From contig JADGJT010000174.1 of the NCBI GenBank assembly GCA_027604005.1, positions 1 to 41,083 on the forward strand: a stretch of 41,083 nucleotides of DNA, in the 5' to 3' direction. A model generated the notes under the pieces. It searched no databases. It saw only the letters and a list, made by a program, of their open reading frames with translations, and had not been told where the DNA came from. Of the stretch, positions 22,391 to 33,842 are shown piece after piece (the stretch's first letter is position 1; the number at the start of each line of letters is the position of its first letter). Made by a program: the position numbers and the translations under genes. This stretch comes from Dinochytrium kinnereticum. Taxonomy: Eukaryota; Chytridiomycota; Chytridiomycetes; Chytridiales; Chytridiaceae.

Positions 22391-25300
22391 CTACTCAGAA
22401 CCAGCCTGAAGCAGCGCAGCATCACAAGGCCCTTCCTCCTCACCAGCACGAACCGCAGCAATAGACTTGGCTGACCGTCTCGACATCTTCTCCTTCCCCA
22501 ATCCAGTAGGAACAGCTTCCAATCCCATCATATGTTTCATGACCCTTGTAGAATAAGCCTCTTGGATGATTCGTCGAGCCTTCAACAAAAACAAACAAAT
22601 AAATAAAAATAAAACACCCAGCAAACAAAGCAAATAACAATAAGTGGGATTGATGCGTGAGCGAAATAGAAAAACACAACGCGCTCTTACAATGTGGAGG
22701 AAAGCGGGCAGGATCAGTACAATGATAACGTATGGAATCAGCGTTTTACTCTCGATAAATGGTGTCACGAGACGGAAGGCAAGGAGAATCATCCAGCAGA
22801 GATAGATTTCGCGGACAAGGTACCCTTCAATCTTCGACTCATAAGGTTGGATATAGACGCGAATCAAGCTGTTATTGTTTTTTTCTTCCCATCAGAATTG
22901 CAATCTAAACAAGAAAACCGAAGGCAGAGTAAAACTGACCTTAGGCTTGAAAGCAGAATGATGTACCCAATAAGACTTGAGGGAGCTATTTGATAAATGA
23001 GTAGTGTGAAAACAAAGAGCCCATTACCTCCGTCATTCGAAAACTTGAAAAGAACTACAATAACAGCCTTTTCAACAAACTGAATCGGCTCAAAAAAGTA
23101 AAACCTCGAAGCGTATGGTTCAATAAATACCCTCAACACTTTAAACCTAAACCTCTCAGATTCCACCCCAAGCACCCCTCTCCTTTTAGCATCAATAACC
23201 ACCCCAAGAAGTGTCATCGGTAGGACAATAAGTAGCAGCGTTAACACAATAACAGAGACGACCAATCCTGTCAAATGCTGTTGAGAGAAGCAAACCGTCC
23301 CCGGAGCCTCTCTCAAAACATATTTTCCCAAAACCGTCCTACAATCCAAAAGCTCCAACGATGCCTCCACAAGTGGCATATGAACAAGTGTAGCGACCGT
23401 GTAAAAGGCGTTAAAGAAGACAATTGAAACAGGTCGGTTCATCATATAGCTTGGAAGGAATTTGGCTAGTCTCGTGGCGAGGTCTCGAGACGGGAGCAGT
23501 GCGCAGATTCCGTAGAGTATAGAGAGGAAGAGAAGTAGAAGGGAGGGGAAGAGGTACCGAAACATAAGTTTGTCAACGCCTGATATAGGAGCGGGGCAGT
23601 CGGTTACAAGCCCATCGACATTAAGGGAGGCTACTGCAAGGAAGCTGCTGATGCTTTCGGACTCTAAAAACTCTTCGACATTCTGACTAAAGATCAAGTC
23701 GGCAACCTATGATCATGCTTAACGCTGAACAAAAAAAGCATGGAATTCCCTACCTGATAAAAGAAAAAGATGTTGTCGAGAGTGGGGATCTCTTGGGATG
23801 GCACGAAAAGCAAGATAATTGTCAATATGAACGCAACCACAAAGATAAGGTACAAGCTGCTATTAGGCTTTGAGCATTCCATGCACTTTCGATTCCATTG
23901 AAAGTATCCAGGCTTCCGGCAACTCGAACACATTATACCTTCAAAATCGCTCGCACAGACATCTCCAGCTGTGCAATTGCCGGCTTTAACAAAAAAAAAA
24001 AGAAGTATATGCATAGTTAATAATTCCAAAATTCACCGTAACCAGTATGCTCCCTACCTGGACAACAAGCATTCGGGTTCTCACATTTGAAAATGCTAGG
24101 TCGATCTACAGCCGTTACATTCCTAGAAGCAATCCAGTACCCCTTAGCAGCGTTAACCTCTCCACCACCCGGACAAACCGCATGATCTGGGCAGTTAGCA
24201 CATTGTGTGGGGTTCCTTTCCAGCCAGTTAAAAGTTCCCGACGGGCAGGTCAAACAGGTAATGAATCCATTCAGTTCATACTTTCCTTGACCGTCGGCGC
24301 AAAAATCTAATCTATGTCAGATATTTTATGATGTCTAGTTAGGTGCACCTGCAAATATAGGGGGGGTCGGCACCCAGGCCTCCCAAACCCGTTTGTTAGT
24401 CTTAAGCCAATGACAGGCAGCCTTAGGGGAAGGGGAGGAGCGTCAGAGACAAAGTTACGATTAATCGTCATACCTCATCCACTGACGCATTCTTACTAAC
24501 AAGATATCGAAGCATGTCATCCATATCCTCTTCAGTAATGACGAGTTTTTGAATAAGAGACTCAAGCTCTTGAAATTCCTTTGTGAAATTTGCCGAGGAG
24601 ACCTTAATTAAATGATAAGGGATGGCTCTGCGTGGAAAGATGGAAAAAATAGCATGCAAGTCAATCACCTTATACAATATCTCATTTGGGACATCGACCT
24701 TAAGCGGAGACTTTCGGTCTGATTATTTTTTGAAAAAAATAGAAGTTTAACCCTCAGAACTGGGAAATGGGTGGATGATAAAAGCATCTACTTACCAGCC
24801 AGAAACTTTGAAAATTGCCCATTGGAATCATCCGGAAATAATATCCTTGTAAGATTATGACTTAAGAAATCGTTAGCCATCAATCAAGAGTGCATAGACT
24901 GGAACTTACGATGCAGCAAACGGTGTAGGCTTCCAATAAAAAAACAGAATAGGAATCTCCTTCTCATAATATTCCTCAATGGCCGCCTCAAGTTCTGGCC
25001 CATCACCCCAATACTTAATAGTAGCATTTAACCTCAGCCCATCAATAAGACGTGGGTAAACATTCGTTCTGTTTACCGTAAGTCTCCAACGGAAAATAAA
25101 GGAGCCTTACGCGAACTGGGGTGAAAAGACCCACATCTCCGCGAAATTATCATCATCCTCAGGTCGGTACCAAGAAGGCGTATAGGTGTTGTTAACACAG
25201 GAGTAAACGTCATCGTCGCAAACAAGCCCGCCAGAGGGATCCACAATATGCGGGGCAGTTCCAGGACGAGGAAGAACTCTGATAGCCTCAGGGTTTTGGA

Positions 25301-25980
25301 AGAATCTCCAAAAGTCAAAGTTTAGGTTTGGGTACCGGGTCAAAACATATGAAGGTGCATATCTACTTCAAGTTAGCCACGTAGGCGATCGTTTTACAAT
25401 TTATAAGAAGCAGTTTTGGAACGAAACCTACAACCCAACACGACCAGTGTATCCCAAACTGCCTTGATCAATAATGGTACGATTCTGCCTAACTAGACTA
25501 GAATACCTATTTAATTCATAAGCACTCACTTCGTAAAGTAAAGCAAACCAAGGTGAGTCAGAGGGCCAAAGCTCCAGATTTAAATCAATCAAACTGGTTG
25601 AAAGTCGCGGTCCGCTTGGCAATCCTCCAGTGTACATCCGAACCATGACCCGATAACCCATCACCTCCGAAAGCATCAGAACCACAACGGACGTCGTCAG
25701 TCTAGAGGATTCCCAGTCGCCAACCTCAACAACGATGGGCCGTTTTTGAGACTATGCAATATCAAGGGTTCAATCACCTGCTCAGTGATGTAAAAGAGCT
25801 CACCGCAAAAGCCCTCGCCTTGGAACCCCAAGCGACATCCATGTTCTCATTATAGAGGCAAGGCGTCCAAGATACATTGGAATCGACAAGGTCATCTTCG
25901 CTGACAGATATAGCGCTGATCGAACCAGTCCTGGCTATGAGGATAACACAGCAGCAGAGGAATGCCTTAACCCCTCGCAT
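22391..25980 (-). CDS. OpuAC-like solute-binding / Cys-rich / multi-TM receptor-like protein
   Basis: Thirteen exons: 25980-25804, 25751-25432, 25362-25111, 25068-24910, 24845-24796, 24718-24669, 24602-24474, 24421-24349, 24306-24058, 23983-23754, 23706-22940, 22868-22691, 22579-22391; 940 residues. A signal peptide (residues 1-~24) leads into an ectodomain like the bacterial glycine-betaine-type substrate-binding fold (OpuAC): VVEVGDWESSRL, IIDQGSLGYTGRVGLYAPSY, PILFFYWKPTPF, EEDMDDMLRYLV and AACHWLKTNKRVWEAW. A Cys-rich segment follows (TCPSGTFNW, CANCPDHAVCPGG, CSSCRKPGYFQW), resembling ephrin-receptor-like/GCC repeats, then seven or eight TM helices and a short basic tail. No ABC ATPase or permease is nearby, so it is more likely a sensor or channel than an importer. 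The C-terminal membrane module is not assigned to a family. It is convergent with the LRR-SAM gene. Confidence 0.8.
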
Positions 25981-27745
25981 GTTACTAAAGAGCTTTTTTG
26001 GGAATCTACCGTGGATCAGGAATTCTTATTGGGGTTTTCCAGCTGTTCAGGATCAAGGATCAACGTTTGCGCTCAAGGTTTGCGCTCATGTCGATCCAAA
26101 GGGTCATTTAAATAATTGGTGTCTATCGAGTGAACCATGATGAAATCGCGTCGTTTATTGGTAAGAGATGGTACAGGCATTTCTAGCGCTACCTCCGTCA
26201 CGCGGACTTCACGCGTATCCTCGCTGTATATACGTCCCACTCGTCACCGCTGTCCCCTCTCATTGTTGAGAACACAACATTAACGAAGAATTCTGTGTTG
26301 AGCACAGACATGTGAACTATGAAGAACTTCACAGACGTCCAAAGGATCTAGGTGTCTCCCCTACTTCAGATGCTTACAGTACCTCTAATGGCAAGGGTCC
26401 CGCGCAAACAGTGTCGAATTGGTAAAAGAGGATGCAGAAATTCCTGGCGCTACTTCTGCCACGGGCACTTCACGTGCATCTTTCTGTACGCACGCGCTGT
26501 TCCCCTCTCTCACCTAAGGGACGATATTCTCTTAACGAATAAAATGCTTCACAATCTTTCAAACACTCTAAAAATGTGCCCTCCAGCCCTACGGATAAGG
26601 CTCGATCATCAAGATGCCTCCAGCACTTCAGATCCTTACTCTCAATTTGCACCCCTTACAGCAAACCCTCTGGCTTAGCTGTTATGGTGGACTGCCTGAG
26701 GGAGTACTACGGAGACCCTTGTGCACTCTCTGCGCTATCTATCTTGGTGCAAGAAGATACAATGTATTGCATTTTACTAGTCTCTTTTACATTCTGATAG
26801 GGATCAATAGTCAACCCAACTATGATAATTCTCACACCTGAGTGCCGTATCATCGCGATAAATACTGTTAACTTCTCCACTCACTGGATGCAATTATGCA
26901 ACTCTGCATTTAAACTTCAAGAAAGTTTTCGCTCACAGGCCAGCGGCAGCCGTGGAGGTCATTAAAAACTGGTGGATCACCTCAAAAAGTATAAAAAAAA
27001 GATGACTCTTCATCTCCAATATCATCAAATCTCTACTAAGCGTACCGGTCTCGGAAGTCAAGGGGGCTGACGAGATAGCACTTCCACTTTTCCCATTCGA
27101 CGCGAAGCTATCCTTGCGCGTCCGGCGAGATGAATGTCCGACATCTAAGGATAATGATAAAGCCAATACGCCGCAGTTCCCGAGGATGTACATGTTCAGA
27201 TGAGGTTATGCCGGAACAGAAAGTACTTGTATCTGGAAGACACCGACAATGCATTTCAAGTGATCAGAAGTATTGAAGAAAAGAAAAACGTCAAGAAGCA
27301 TATCATCCTTCAAAACACCTTTACACAGAAGCTTTGGCCTTTTCCATTTTGACGCGTTGCCGTCCAAGAGCTTTGCGTGTGATGTCAGCGGAGATAATCA
27401 AGCGACGAGTTCCCACTCAAATGAGGCGTGTGAACACATTGAGCTACATGCTCAATCGGCTTCGAGATGGAAGGGTCCTTCCAGTTGATCGCCCAGTAGT
27501 TGAGGCCAATCGCTCAAGCACTCGAAGAGAAACTGAAAAGCTCTCTCAATACCAAAAAAAAAAAAAAAAATCAATGATAAGGAGACGGAACAATCTATAT
27601 ATATTTTAAAAAACCTCAGTCCATTTCATTTGCAACAAGCCCCATAATTCATTTTTAAGGCTTATCACCAGTCTCTTTCAAAACAGACAAGGCACAAGAG
27701 TTTAAGACAGCAGTAGTCATTCGGCGACGTGAATAACACTTGCAA
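25981..27745. other. Gene-free intergenic region
   Basis: About 1.8 kb with no gene I can support. It contains a 262-bp tandem duplication (separate entry) and a 17-base poly-A run near 27553-27569 followed by tatatatttt. Open frames at about 26933-27193 (minus) and 27273-27609 (plus) have no family motif, and their composition gives no support. Confidence 0.5.
26157..26680. repeat. Diverged tandem duplication, ~262-bp unit, two copies
   Basis: Two copies can be matched at a constant offset of about 262 bp. The segment attggtaagag...agcgctacctccgt...cacttcacgcg near 26157-26215 is echoed by attggtaaaag...ggcgctacttctgcc...cacttcacgtgc near 26418-26480. Likewise cttcagatgcttac near 26362 is echoed by cttcagatccttac near 26624. 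Identity is moderate, so the duplication is old. No open frame is shared. Confidence 0.65.
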
Positions 27746-30003
27746 TCAGCTCGACGTCCCCTTCTCACCACTCCCCCAAAACGCCCTAACCCCTCCATCC
27801 TCCCAAAACACCGCATCCGTCAACCAACCCCTCGTCTCCATCTCCACCAAAAACCCCGGAAACTGTTCCCTAGTCCATTCTCTAGACGTTTCCAATTCCC
27901 TGCAAAACATATCCAGGGTGTAGCTTGACGGGTCGAAGGAGGATGAGAGCTTGGTGACATGAAGAAGGGATTTGATCACGTCAAAATGGGTTGCGTTTTG
28001 GTGGTAGGTTAAAGTGTAGGTTGGGGATGGGGTATCGAAGCGGAGGCCGATGAGGTAGTGTTCTGTCTAATGACATTGATTATACATTATAGTTAACGTC
28101 ATAAGTAGAGAGTGGGAGGAGAGAAACGACAACGGCTGATAGAAGTTGAGACCTACCTCCAAAGCATTAACAGAAGCCTCCATCTGTTCCCCACATTCAA
28201 AACACTTCTCAATGGTCACCCCCATTCTAACCCTCGGCACCGTAACCCCCTCTCCAACCCACTCCCCAAATCCCCTCTGCAGCGCCTCAACCTCCTCCAT
28301 CTTCATAACCCTTCCCTCCCCCTTGACAAACTCCTCACAAATAATCAGCAATCGCGGCCGATTGAGCACCTCGAATCGCGCAGCATCGACCAAAGCTAAC
28401 GTTGCAAGGAAATGAATAGGAGCAAGAAGGGAGAAGGCCGTGAAGAGGAAGAGATGCGAGTGGGAAAGGGTGAGGAGGAGGACCCCGGTTGCCATACCGA
28501 GAAGATGAGCAACCGTCATTTGGCTGTCGTCTTTTGCGACGAGATCGCCGACGTTGCCTTGGAGGGCAAAATTGCGGGTAAAAGTCATGTGGGTTGCGTT
28601 GTAGATGGAGAAGCTAAGAAGGCCGAAGAATCAGTGGTGTGAAAAAAAAAGAGATCTGTAATGAGAAGATTGAATGGCAACAGAAGATAATAAGCCGAGT
28701 CTACTGCAATAAAAAGAAAGTCAATACTCACTGAATCGACCTCAACGCAAACCCCGCAGAAGCAAACACCAAAAACCATTCCGGTCCAACAACAACGGTA
28801 GAAAGCTGCAATGCTGCCCCACACACACTCGCAATCTCACCAACCAGTTTCCAAGTTTTGGGATGCGAATCAAATGATCCAGAAAACTTCTGAATAAAGA
28901 ACAGCTTTCCAATCTCGCCAAGTCCATCCTTCAAAACCCATTGAATAGCCACAGCTCCTCCAGTCCTCGCAGCATCATTCGAAACGCCGAGAGATTCCAA
29001 CATGCTTTGGTTGCAGAGAACGGAAACCTGAGAGAACTGGTTAAGAAAGGATTGGTGCAGGAGAAGAGCCACGCACCGTGCTCCATATAAAAGTCTCAAC
29101 GGCTTGTAACCAATGAACCCTGGCGTAAACAGGGTGTACGGTGGCAGGATACCCAACTGGTAAAAACGTGCTCCTAACCCAAGTCACAACAACCCCTGGC
29201 AGCCACCGCGTCCAATCTCCCCATCTCCTTCCACGATCACTTTTCTTCGCGTAACTATCAACCATCATGTCGTCTTCTTCCCATCGAAAGGGAATGCGCG
29301 GAGGCCGATGAAGAATGCCTTTTGGGGGGACCCTTGAGGACGGCAGGGAGGTTGGGAAGTCGTAGATACGTTTCCTGCCGTGAATGATTTCATAGAGGGT
29401 TCTTTCGGGTGACTTGTTAGAGATTGGAGGAGCTTCGTGTGTATTTGTTGTGAACATCTTTCGTTGGGAAGCTCCGATGGGGACGGATGGGATATTCGTG
29501 GATGCCTTCGTTTGACCAGAGGGGAAAAACCTGTTTTGATGACCAGTCAACGCCAATATGTTTCGTGGTTTGAGTTCAAACTGGCTTGCTGTAAAAGACA
29601 GCCTCTGTGGAATCGCCGCAAAAAGTGTTGGTGGTTCCGGAACCATTGAAGGAAACGATGTGTGGTGAGTGGCAAATTCAGCAGGTTTGGGCAAGAAAGC
29701 CGACGGAATTCTTGAGAGCGGCGACCCATGTATCCGAAAGTATCCAGCAGATGAAGCAAGAGGGATCACATCATTCATCAAGATGCAAGCCGAAGTAGTC
29801 GGTTGCTGGATGTACATTCTCCTTCCAGCTTCAGCATCAAGCCAAACGCCACACGAGATTCTCCCAGAAAACCGAAGGGAAGCGATTCCAGGTCGAACTC
29901 TGAAGTTTGGCAGATGTTTCCATCGATATCTGGCCGTACACTTTTCGCTCATTCGGTCAAAGATCTTCGATAGAAAAGGATTGCCAGTTGTGGTGAAAGC
30001 CAT
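27746..30003 (-). CDS. RUS (root UVB-sensitive) / DUF647 family protein
   Basis: This belongs to the RUS/DUF647 family, conserved in plants, animals and fungi; its biochemical function is poorly known (plant members act in UV-B sensing and vitamin B6 homeostasis). Four exons: 30003-29077, 29027-28732, 28613-28157, 28066-27746; 666 residues. Family motifs in order: FLPVGYPATVHPVYARVHWLQ, SMLESLGVSNDAARTGGAV, IQWVLKDGLGEIGKLFF, DSHPKTWKLVGEIAS, then SIYNATHMTFTRNFALQGN and GDLVAKDDSQMTVAHLLGM. Hydrophobic helices in the middle (VLLLTLSHSHLFLFTAFSLL) suggest membrane association. The N-terminal ~240 residues are divergent and basic, with no clear targeting call. It starts 62 bp from the divergent F-box gene. 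Confidence 0.88.
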
Positions 30004-30065
30004 GTCTTGTCGCGTTTTCCCTTTTTGCTTGATGACAACTCAGTTGTTACATGCTTCCTCTCTGA
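30004..30065. promoter_or_regulatory. 62-bp divergent intergenic space, RUS gene / F-box gene
   Basis: The two start codons are only 62 bp apart on opposite strands. Promoter elements or 5' leaders must overlap neighbouring coding sequence, unless the plus-strand start is further downstream (an internal start or a missed upstream splice is possible). No specific site is recognised. Confidence 0.4.
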
Positions 30066-31581
30066 ATGGCCCAGCAGCGACCACAGGGAAGACGGCCAAC
30101 ACACGACTGGGGACTGATACTGACGCTGGTGCTGGACATCAGCGCACCCTCAACGGCTGTATCATCGGCTGCTGCCACTGCAAGGGCGAGGAGGCGACAG
30201 TCGGCCGTCTCAGCCGCGGATGGATTGTCCCAACAGCACCACCTGGAGGATTTCACAACAGCAAGGCTCCCACAGCCACCTGCTCTCACAGTTTTGGACC
30301 TTGCGAGACTATGCATGGTGTGTAAATCATGGAGGGATGTTTGCCTCTCGCATGTGATTTGGAGGCGAATGCTGGAGTTTTTCGAATACGACTGTGAGTT
30401 CTCTGCGACTTGCCGAATTCGTTATCCGATTTCAAAGACACACCTATTCATAATTGAAGCGAATTCCTTACGAAAATATAATTGTAGATGCCGCTCATCT
30501 ACCCCCTCGCACGCCTCTTCGACTCTGGACGTACTCGGCTCCACACAACGCCTTCCGCCTCGTTGACACCCCAGAACCACCTATAACCAACCCTCCGACG
30601 TCTCCGCGCCAGTCCTTCATCACTCCACCACCAAAAACATCATTGGAGGCGCGGGAGAGATGCGTGGTATGGTATAAGGAAAATGTTGGAATGGATGGAC
30701 TCGCGAGGGTGTTTTGGGAGGGAATCGAGGAGGATGATAGAAGTGACGAATACCTGATGCCATTCCGGAGGCTGGCGATGAACTCGAGGGCTGCAGAGGA
30801 GGTGTCGAGGAAGGAGATGGAGGTATTGATGTAGTTGTTTGTTTTTCGTTTTAGACTTTTTATATGGAGATCGAACCAATAATCGCAGAATTTCACTAAC
30901 GAAACGGCATCATCAAAATATTCAACTCGGTCAGTTGGGCGTCACGTTTCCTGCCTCCCTAAAGGCCCTCTTCTCGATCGAGAATATCTCGCGAATCCTC
31001 TACTCGCTCCATGGACAGTCGCCAACATCACCTATGGGTTCTGGGCTATATCTTAGCAACTTACGAAAGCTATGCCTATTGCCTGTTCCAAAGGAGTGGG
31101 CACACCTTGGAACTGCTCTGATAAAATTTCTGGTAGGAGGTTTGGGGGCATCGTTAGGAGGCTCATCTCGATTCGAAAGTTTACAGGACGACGGAGAAAG
31201 AGTGTACTGGTCCGTAGGAACATTTCCTCAGCTTCTCACAGTCTATTCTTTTGGGCTTGTGGCATTGCTAACCGACTGTTTTTTCCCTCTTCTATTTCGT
31301 ATAGGTACATTCTCTTCAATCCCTCCTCCCCCCATCCCAATCCTCTCGTATTTGCCGCACCAGATGAATTCTACCCGGCCAACCTTCAAGTGGAGCAAGA
31401 TTACATTCTGCCTCAAAGCCTTGCTGGTAAGCTCCATGACATCCCACCGATTCCCGAGAACCTTGCAATCGCTTGGCCGTCAAGGTTGGTGGACTTTGTC
31501 AAGTGGCTGGTTAGAGATAGTTTTGGGACTTTTGAGGAGGCAGGCAGGTCCTTGAGGAGGTCGGTGGTGTGCACAGGATGA
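30066..31581 (+). CDS. Probable F-box protein with SMI1/KNR4-like region
   Basis: This is a probable substrate adaptor of an SCF ubiquitin ligase. Four exons: 30066-30393, 30488-30830, 30889-31209, 31305-31581; 422 residues, all junction phases agreeing. The F-box C-terminal half is clear (DLARLCMVCKSWRDVCLSHV, then IWRRMLEFF). The usual N-terminal LPxE half is not visible, and the ~75 residues before it are low complexity, so the start or a first intron may be wrong. The C-terminal half (QLGVTFPASLKALFSIEN, GLYLSNLRKL, VPKEWAHLG, YILFNPSSPHPNPLVF) recalls SMI1/KNR4-type domains found in some fungal F-box proteins. That assignment is tentative. Expected to be cytosolic or nuclear; the target is unknown. 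Confidence 0.6.
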
Positions 31582-32019
31582 TATTTAAAAGATACATGTA
31601 TGTAGTGAATATGTACATTAAAAATTATTTATTAATTTTATTATTATTATTATTAATTTTATTTTAAATATTAATATTATTTAATGGAGCCAAACCTTCT
31701 TCTCTCCGGAACATTCCGATTGGCGTTTGTTCTTCTTTGGCTGTCTGTGGATGATGATGTCAGTCCTTCAAGCTTTTCATGCGTGGAAACCCCGCTTTTC
31801 CTCCCCTATGAACAATCACTCGCAGCTGTTCAAATCAAGCGTCGCCACTCGTGAAAAGCTGCTTTTTGTTTTCAAGAACTTAAAACTAGAAAAGAATTTT
31901 CTCCGTTTGCACCCCCTCCTGCCTGCCCTGGGCCCATTTATCTTCCCTTCCTTTTTTTTTCTTCTTTTTCTTTTTCTTTTCTTCATTCGCCCCTTACCCA
32001 AGAGACCGAAACACCCAAC
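31582..32019 (+). promoter_or_regulatory. Promoter/5' leader region of the ADP/ATP carrier gene
   Basis: A 438-bp gap between the F-box stop and the carrier ATG. The first 100 bases are a TTA/ATT-rich block (about 31615-31685), probably the F-box 3' end. A strong pyrimidine tract (C/T only, mostly T) runs from about 31942 to 31985, just upstream of the carrier start. Such CT-rich tracts are common upstream of highly expressed fungal genes. No TATA box is clear. Confidence 0.55.
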
Positions 32020-33842
32020 ATGAGCGACAAGGGCGGAAAGAAGAATGACTTGACCTCGTTCATGATCGGTGAGTGCTGCGTGTGCGTGCGCATAGCTGGG
32101 CGGGGGTGGGTTGTGTGGTTGTGTGGTTGTGCCGGTGTTGGAGGAGGGAAGGGCTGGACGCGGGCGATCATGGGCGTGATCATGGATCAAGGAGATCAGG
32201 CAGTCTCTTCCGCCTTTGCACAGTTGTCCCTATAGATCTGAACAGACTCACCTTGTCTTTCGATACTGCCTCCCGTTTTGCACCCTATCCCTCCCCCCCC
32301 CCCTGACTTATCTTGACGCGTTGATATGAGGAGCACTTGGCCATTGTTAGCTGAATATTCCCGCCAATCACTTTCCTATCTTTCTATTTGATCCATTGAG
32401 TGGATCAAGGACATGGCATTGCTGTTGTTCGTCGATGGTTTAGGGTTATGGAGTTGCCCAAACCCGTTTGCTTCCTCACTCGTCCCTTCCGCCTGTGTCT
32501 AGCATGGCTTCCTCCGTGCCCTTCATCCACCTCCCTTTCCCTTCATCTCCCTCGCCCTTGTGCATGCATCCATGCTTCCCAGCTTCTTCTCAGATGCATC
32601 CAACTGCCATCCTTTTTTTTGTCCACTCTTTTTTTTCTGTTACACTCGCTGACAAGGGCGGAACTTTATGACAAGAAAAGGATTGGAATGAGCACTCCTC
32701 ACTCAACCCGTTGCAGGCTGGCTTGCTAACCTGTACTTCTTTTATTCACCAGATTTCCTCATGGGCGGTGTGTCTGCTGCTGTCTCCAAGACTGCTGCTG
32801 TGAGTTTTAATTTTTTGCTCTTTTGTTTTCTTGCTCTTCTGTCTCTCTTTCCTTGCTTATCAACACGACTAATCTTTTTTTACACCTTTTGATTTTTTTA
32901 GGCCCCCATCGAGCGTGTCAAGCTCCTTATCCAGAACCAGGATGAGATGATCAAGAGCGGTCGTCTTGCGAGCCCCTACAAGGGCATCGGCGACTGCTTC
33001 TCCCGTGTCATCAAGGACGAGGGTTTCGGCTCCCTGTGGCGTGGAAACACCGCCAACGTCATCCGTTACTTCCCTACCCAGGCTTTGAACTTTGCCTTCA
33101 AGGACTACTTCAAGCGCATGTTCGGCTTCAAGAAGGACAAGAACTACTGGCAATGGTTCGCTGGTAACCTCGCCTCTGGTGGTCTTGCCGGTGCTTCTTC
33201 CCTCCTCTTTGTCTACTCGCTTGACTACGCTCGTACCCGTCTTGCCAACGACTCCAAGAGCTCTAAGAAGGGTGGAGGTGAACGTCAATTCAACGGTCTT
33301 ATTGACGTCTACCGCAAGACCCTTGCCTCTGGTGAGTTTTTGTTTTTGTTGCTGCTTACTTTCGGCCGTGGAGAAACGTTGTGCTAAATTGTTCTTCCCT
33401 TCCTTGATACATATTTTAAACAGACGGTATCGCCGGTCTCTACCGTGGTTTCGTCATCTCCTGCGTCGGAATCATTGTCTACCGTGGCTTGTACTTCGGT
33501 CTCTACGACTCGATCAAGCCCGTCATCCTCACCGGCGCCTGGGAGGGTAACTTCGGTATCTCGTTTGCTCTCGGCTTTGTCATCACCAACGCTGCTGGTC
33601 TTGCTTCGTACCCTATTGACACCATCCGTCGTCGTATGATGATGACCTCTGGCGAGGCTGTCAAGTACCGCTCTTCCCTTCACGCCGCCACTGAGATTGT
33701 CAAGAACGAGGGTTTCAAGTCCTTGTTCAAGGGTGCCGGTGCCAACATTCTCCGTGCCATCGCTGGTGCTGGTGTGTTGTCTGGTTACGACCAGCTCCAG
33801 ATCATTGTCTTCGGCAAGTCCTTCGCCGGTGGATCTGGTTAA
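32020..33842 (+). CDS. AAC: Mitochondrial ADP/ATP carrier (adenine nucleotide translocase)
   Basis: This inner-membrane antiporter exchanges cytosolic ADP for matrix ATP. Four exons: 32020-32068, 32753-32799, 32902-33331, 33424-33842; 314 residues, a typical length. Three mitochondrial-carrier repeats are visible, with [22 protein letters not shown] and [16 protein letters not shown]. The RRRMMM signature is diagnostic of ADP/ATP carriers. Matrix-side motifs ([37 protein letters not shown]) are intact. Codon use is visibly biased to C-ending codons (CTC, GTC, ACC, CGT), unlike the neighbours, as expected for a highly expressed gene. Intron 1 is 684 nt, against 90-100 nt for the other introns. 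Confidence 0.97.

Noticed and set aside
26933..27609. Small open frames on both strands in the gap before the RUS gene
   Set aside because: No recognisable domains; one ends in a poly-A run giving poly-Lys; nothing links them by splicing.
32073..32306. Open frames inside the long first intron of the ADP/ATP carrier
   Set aside because: They overlap the donor region, show no motif, and the carrier's exon phases match perfectly across the intron.
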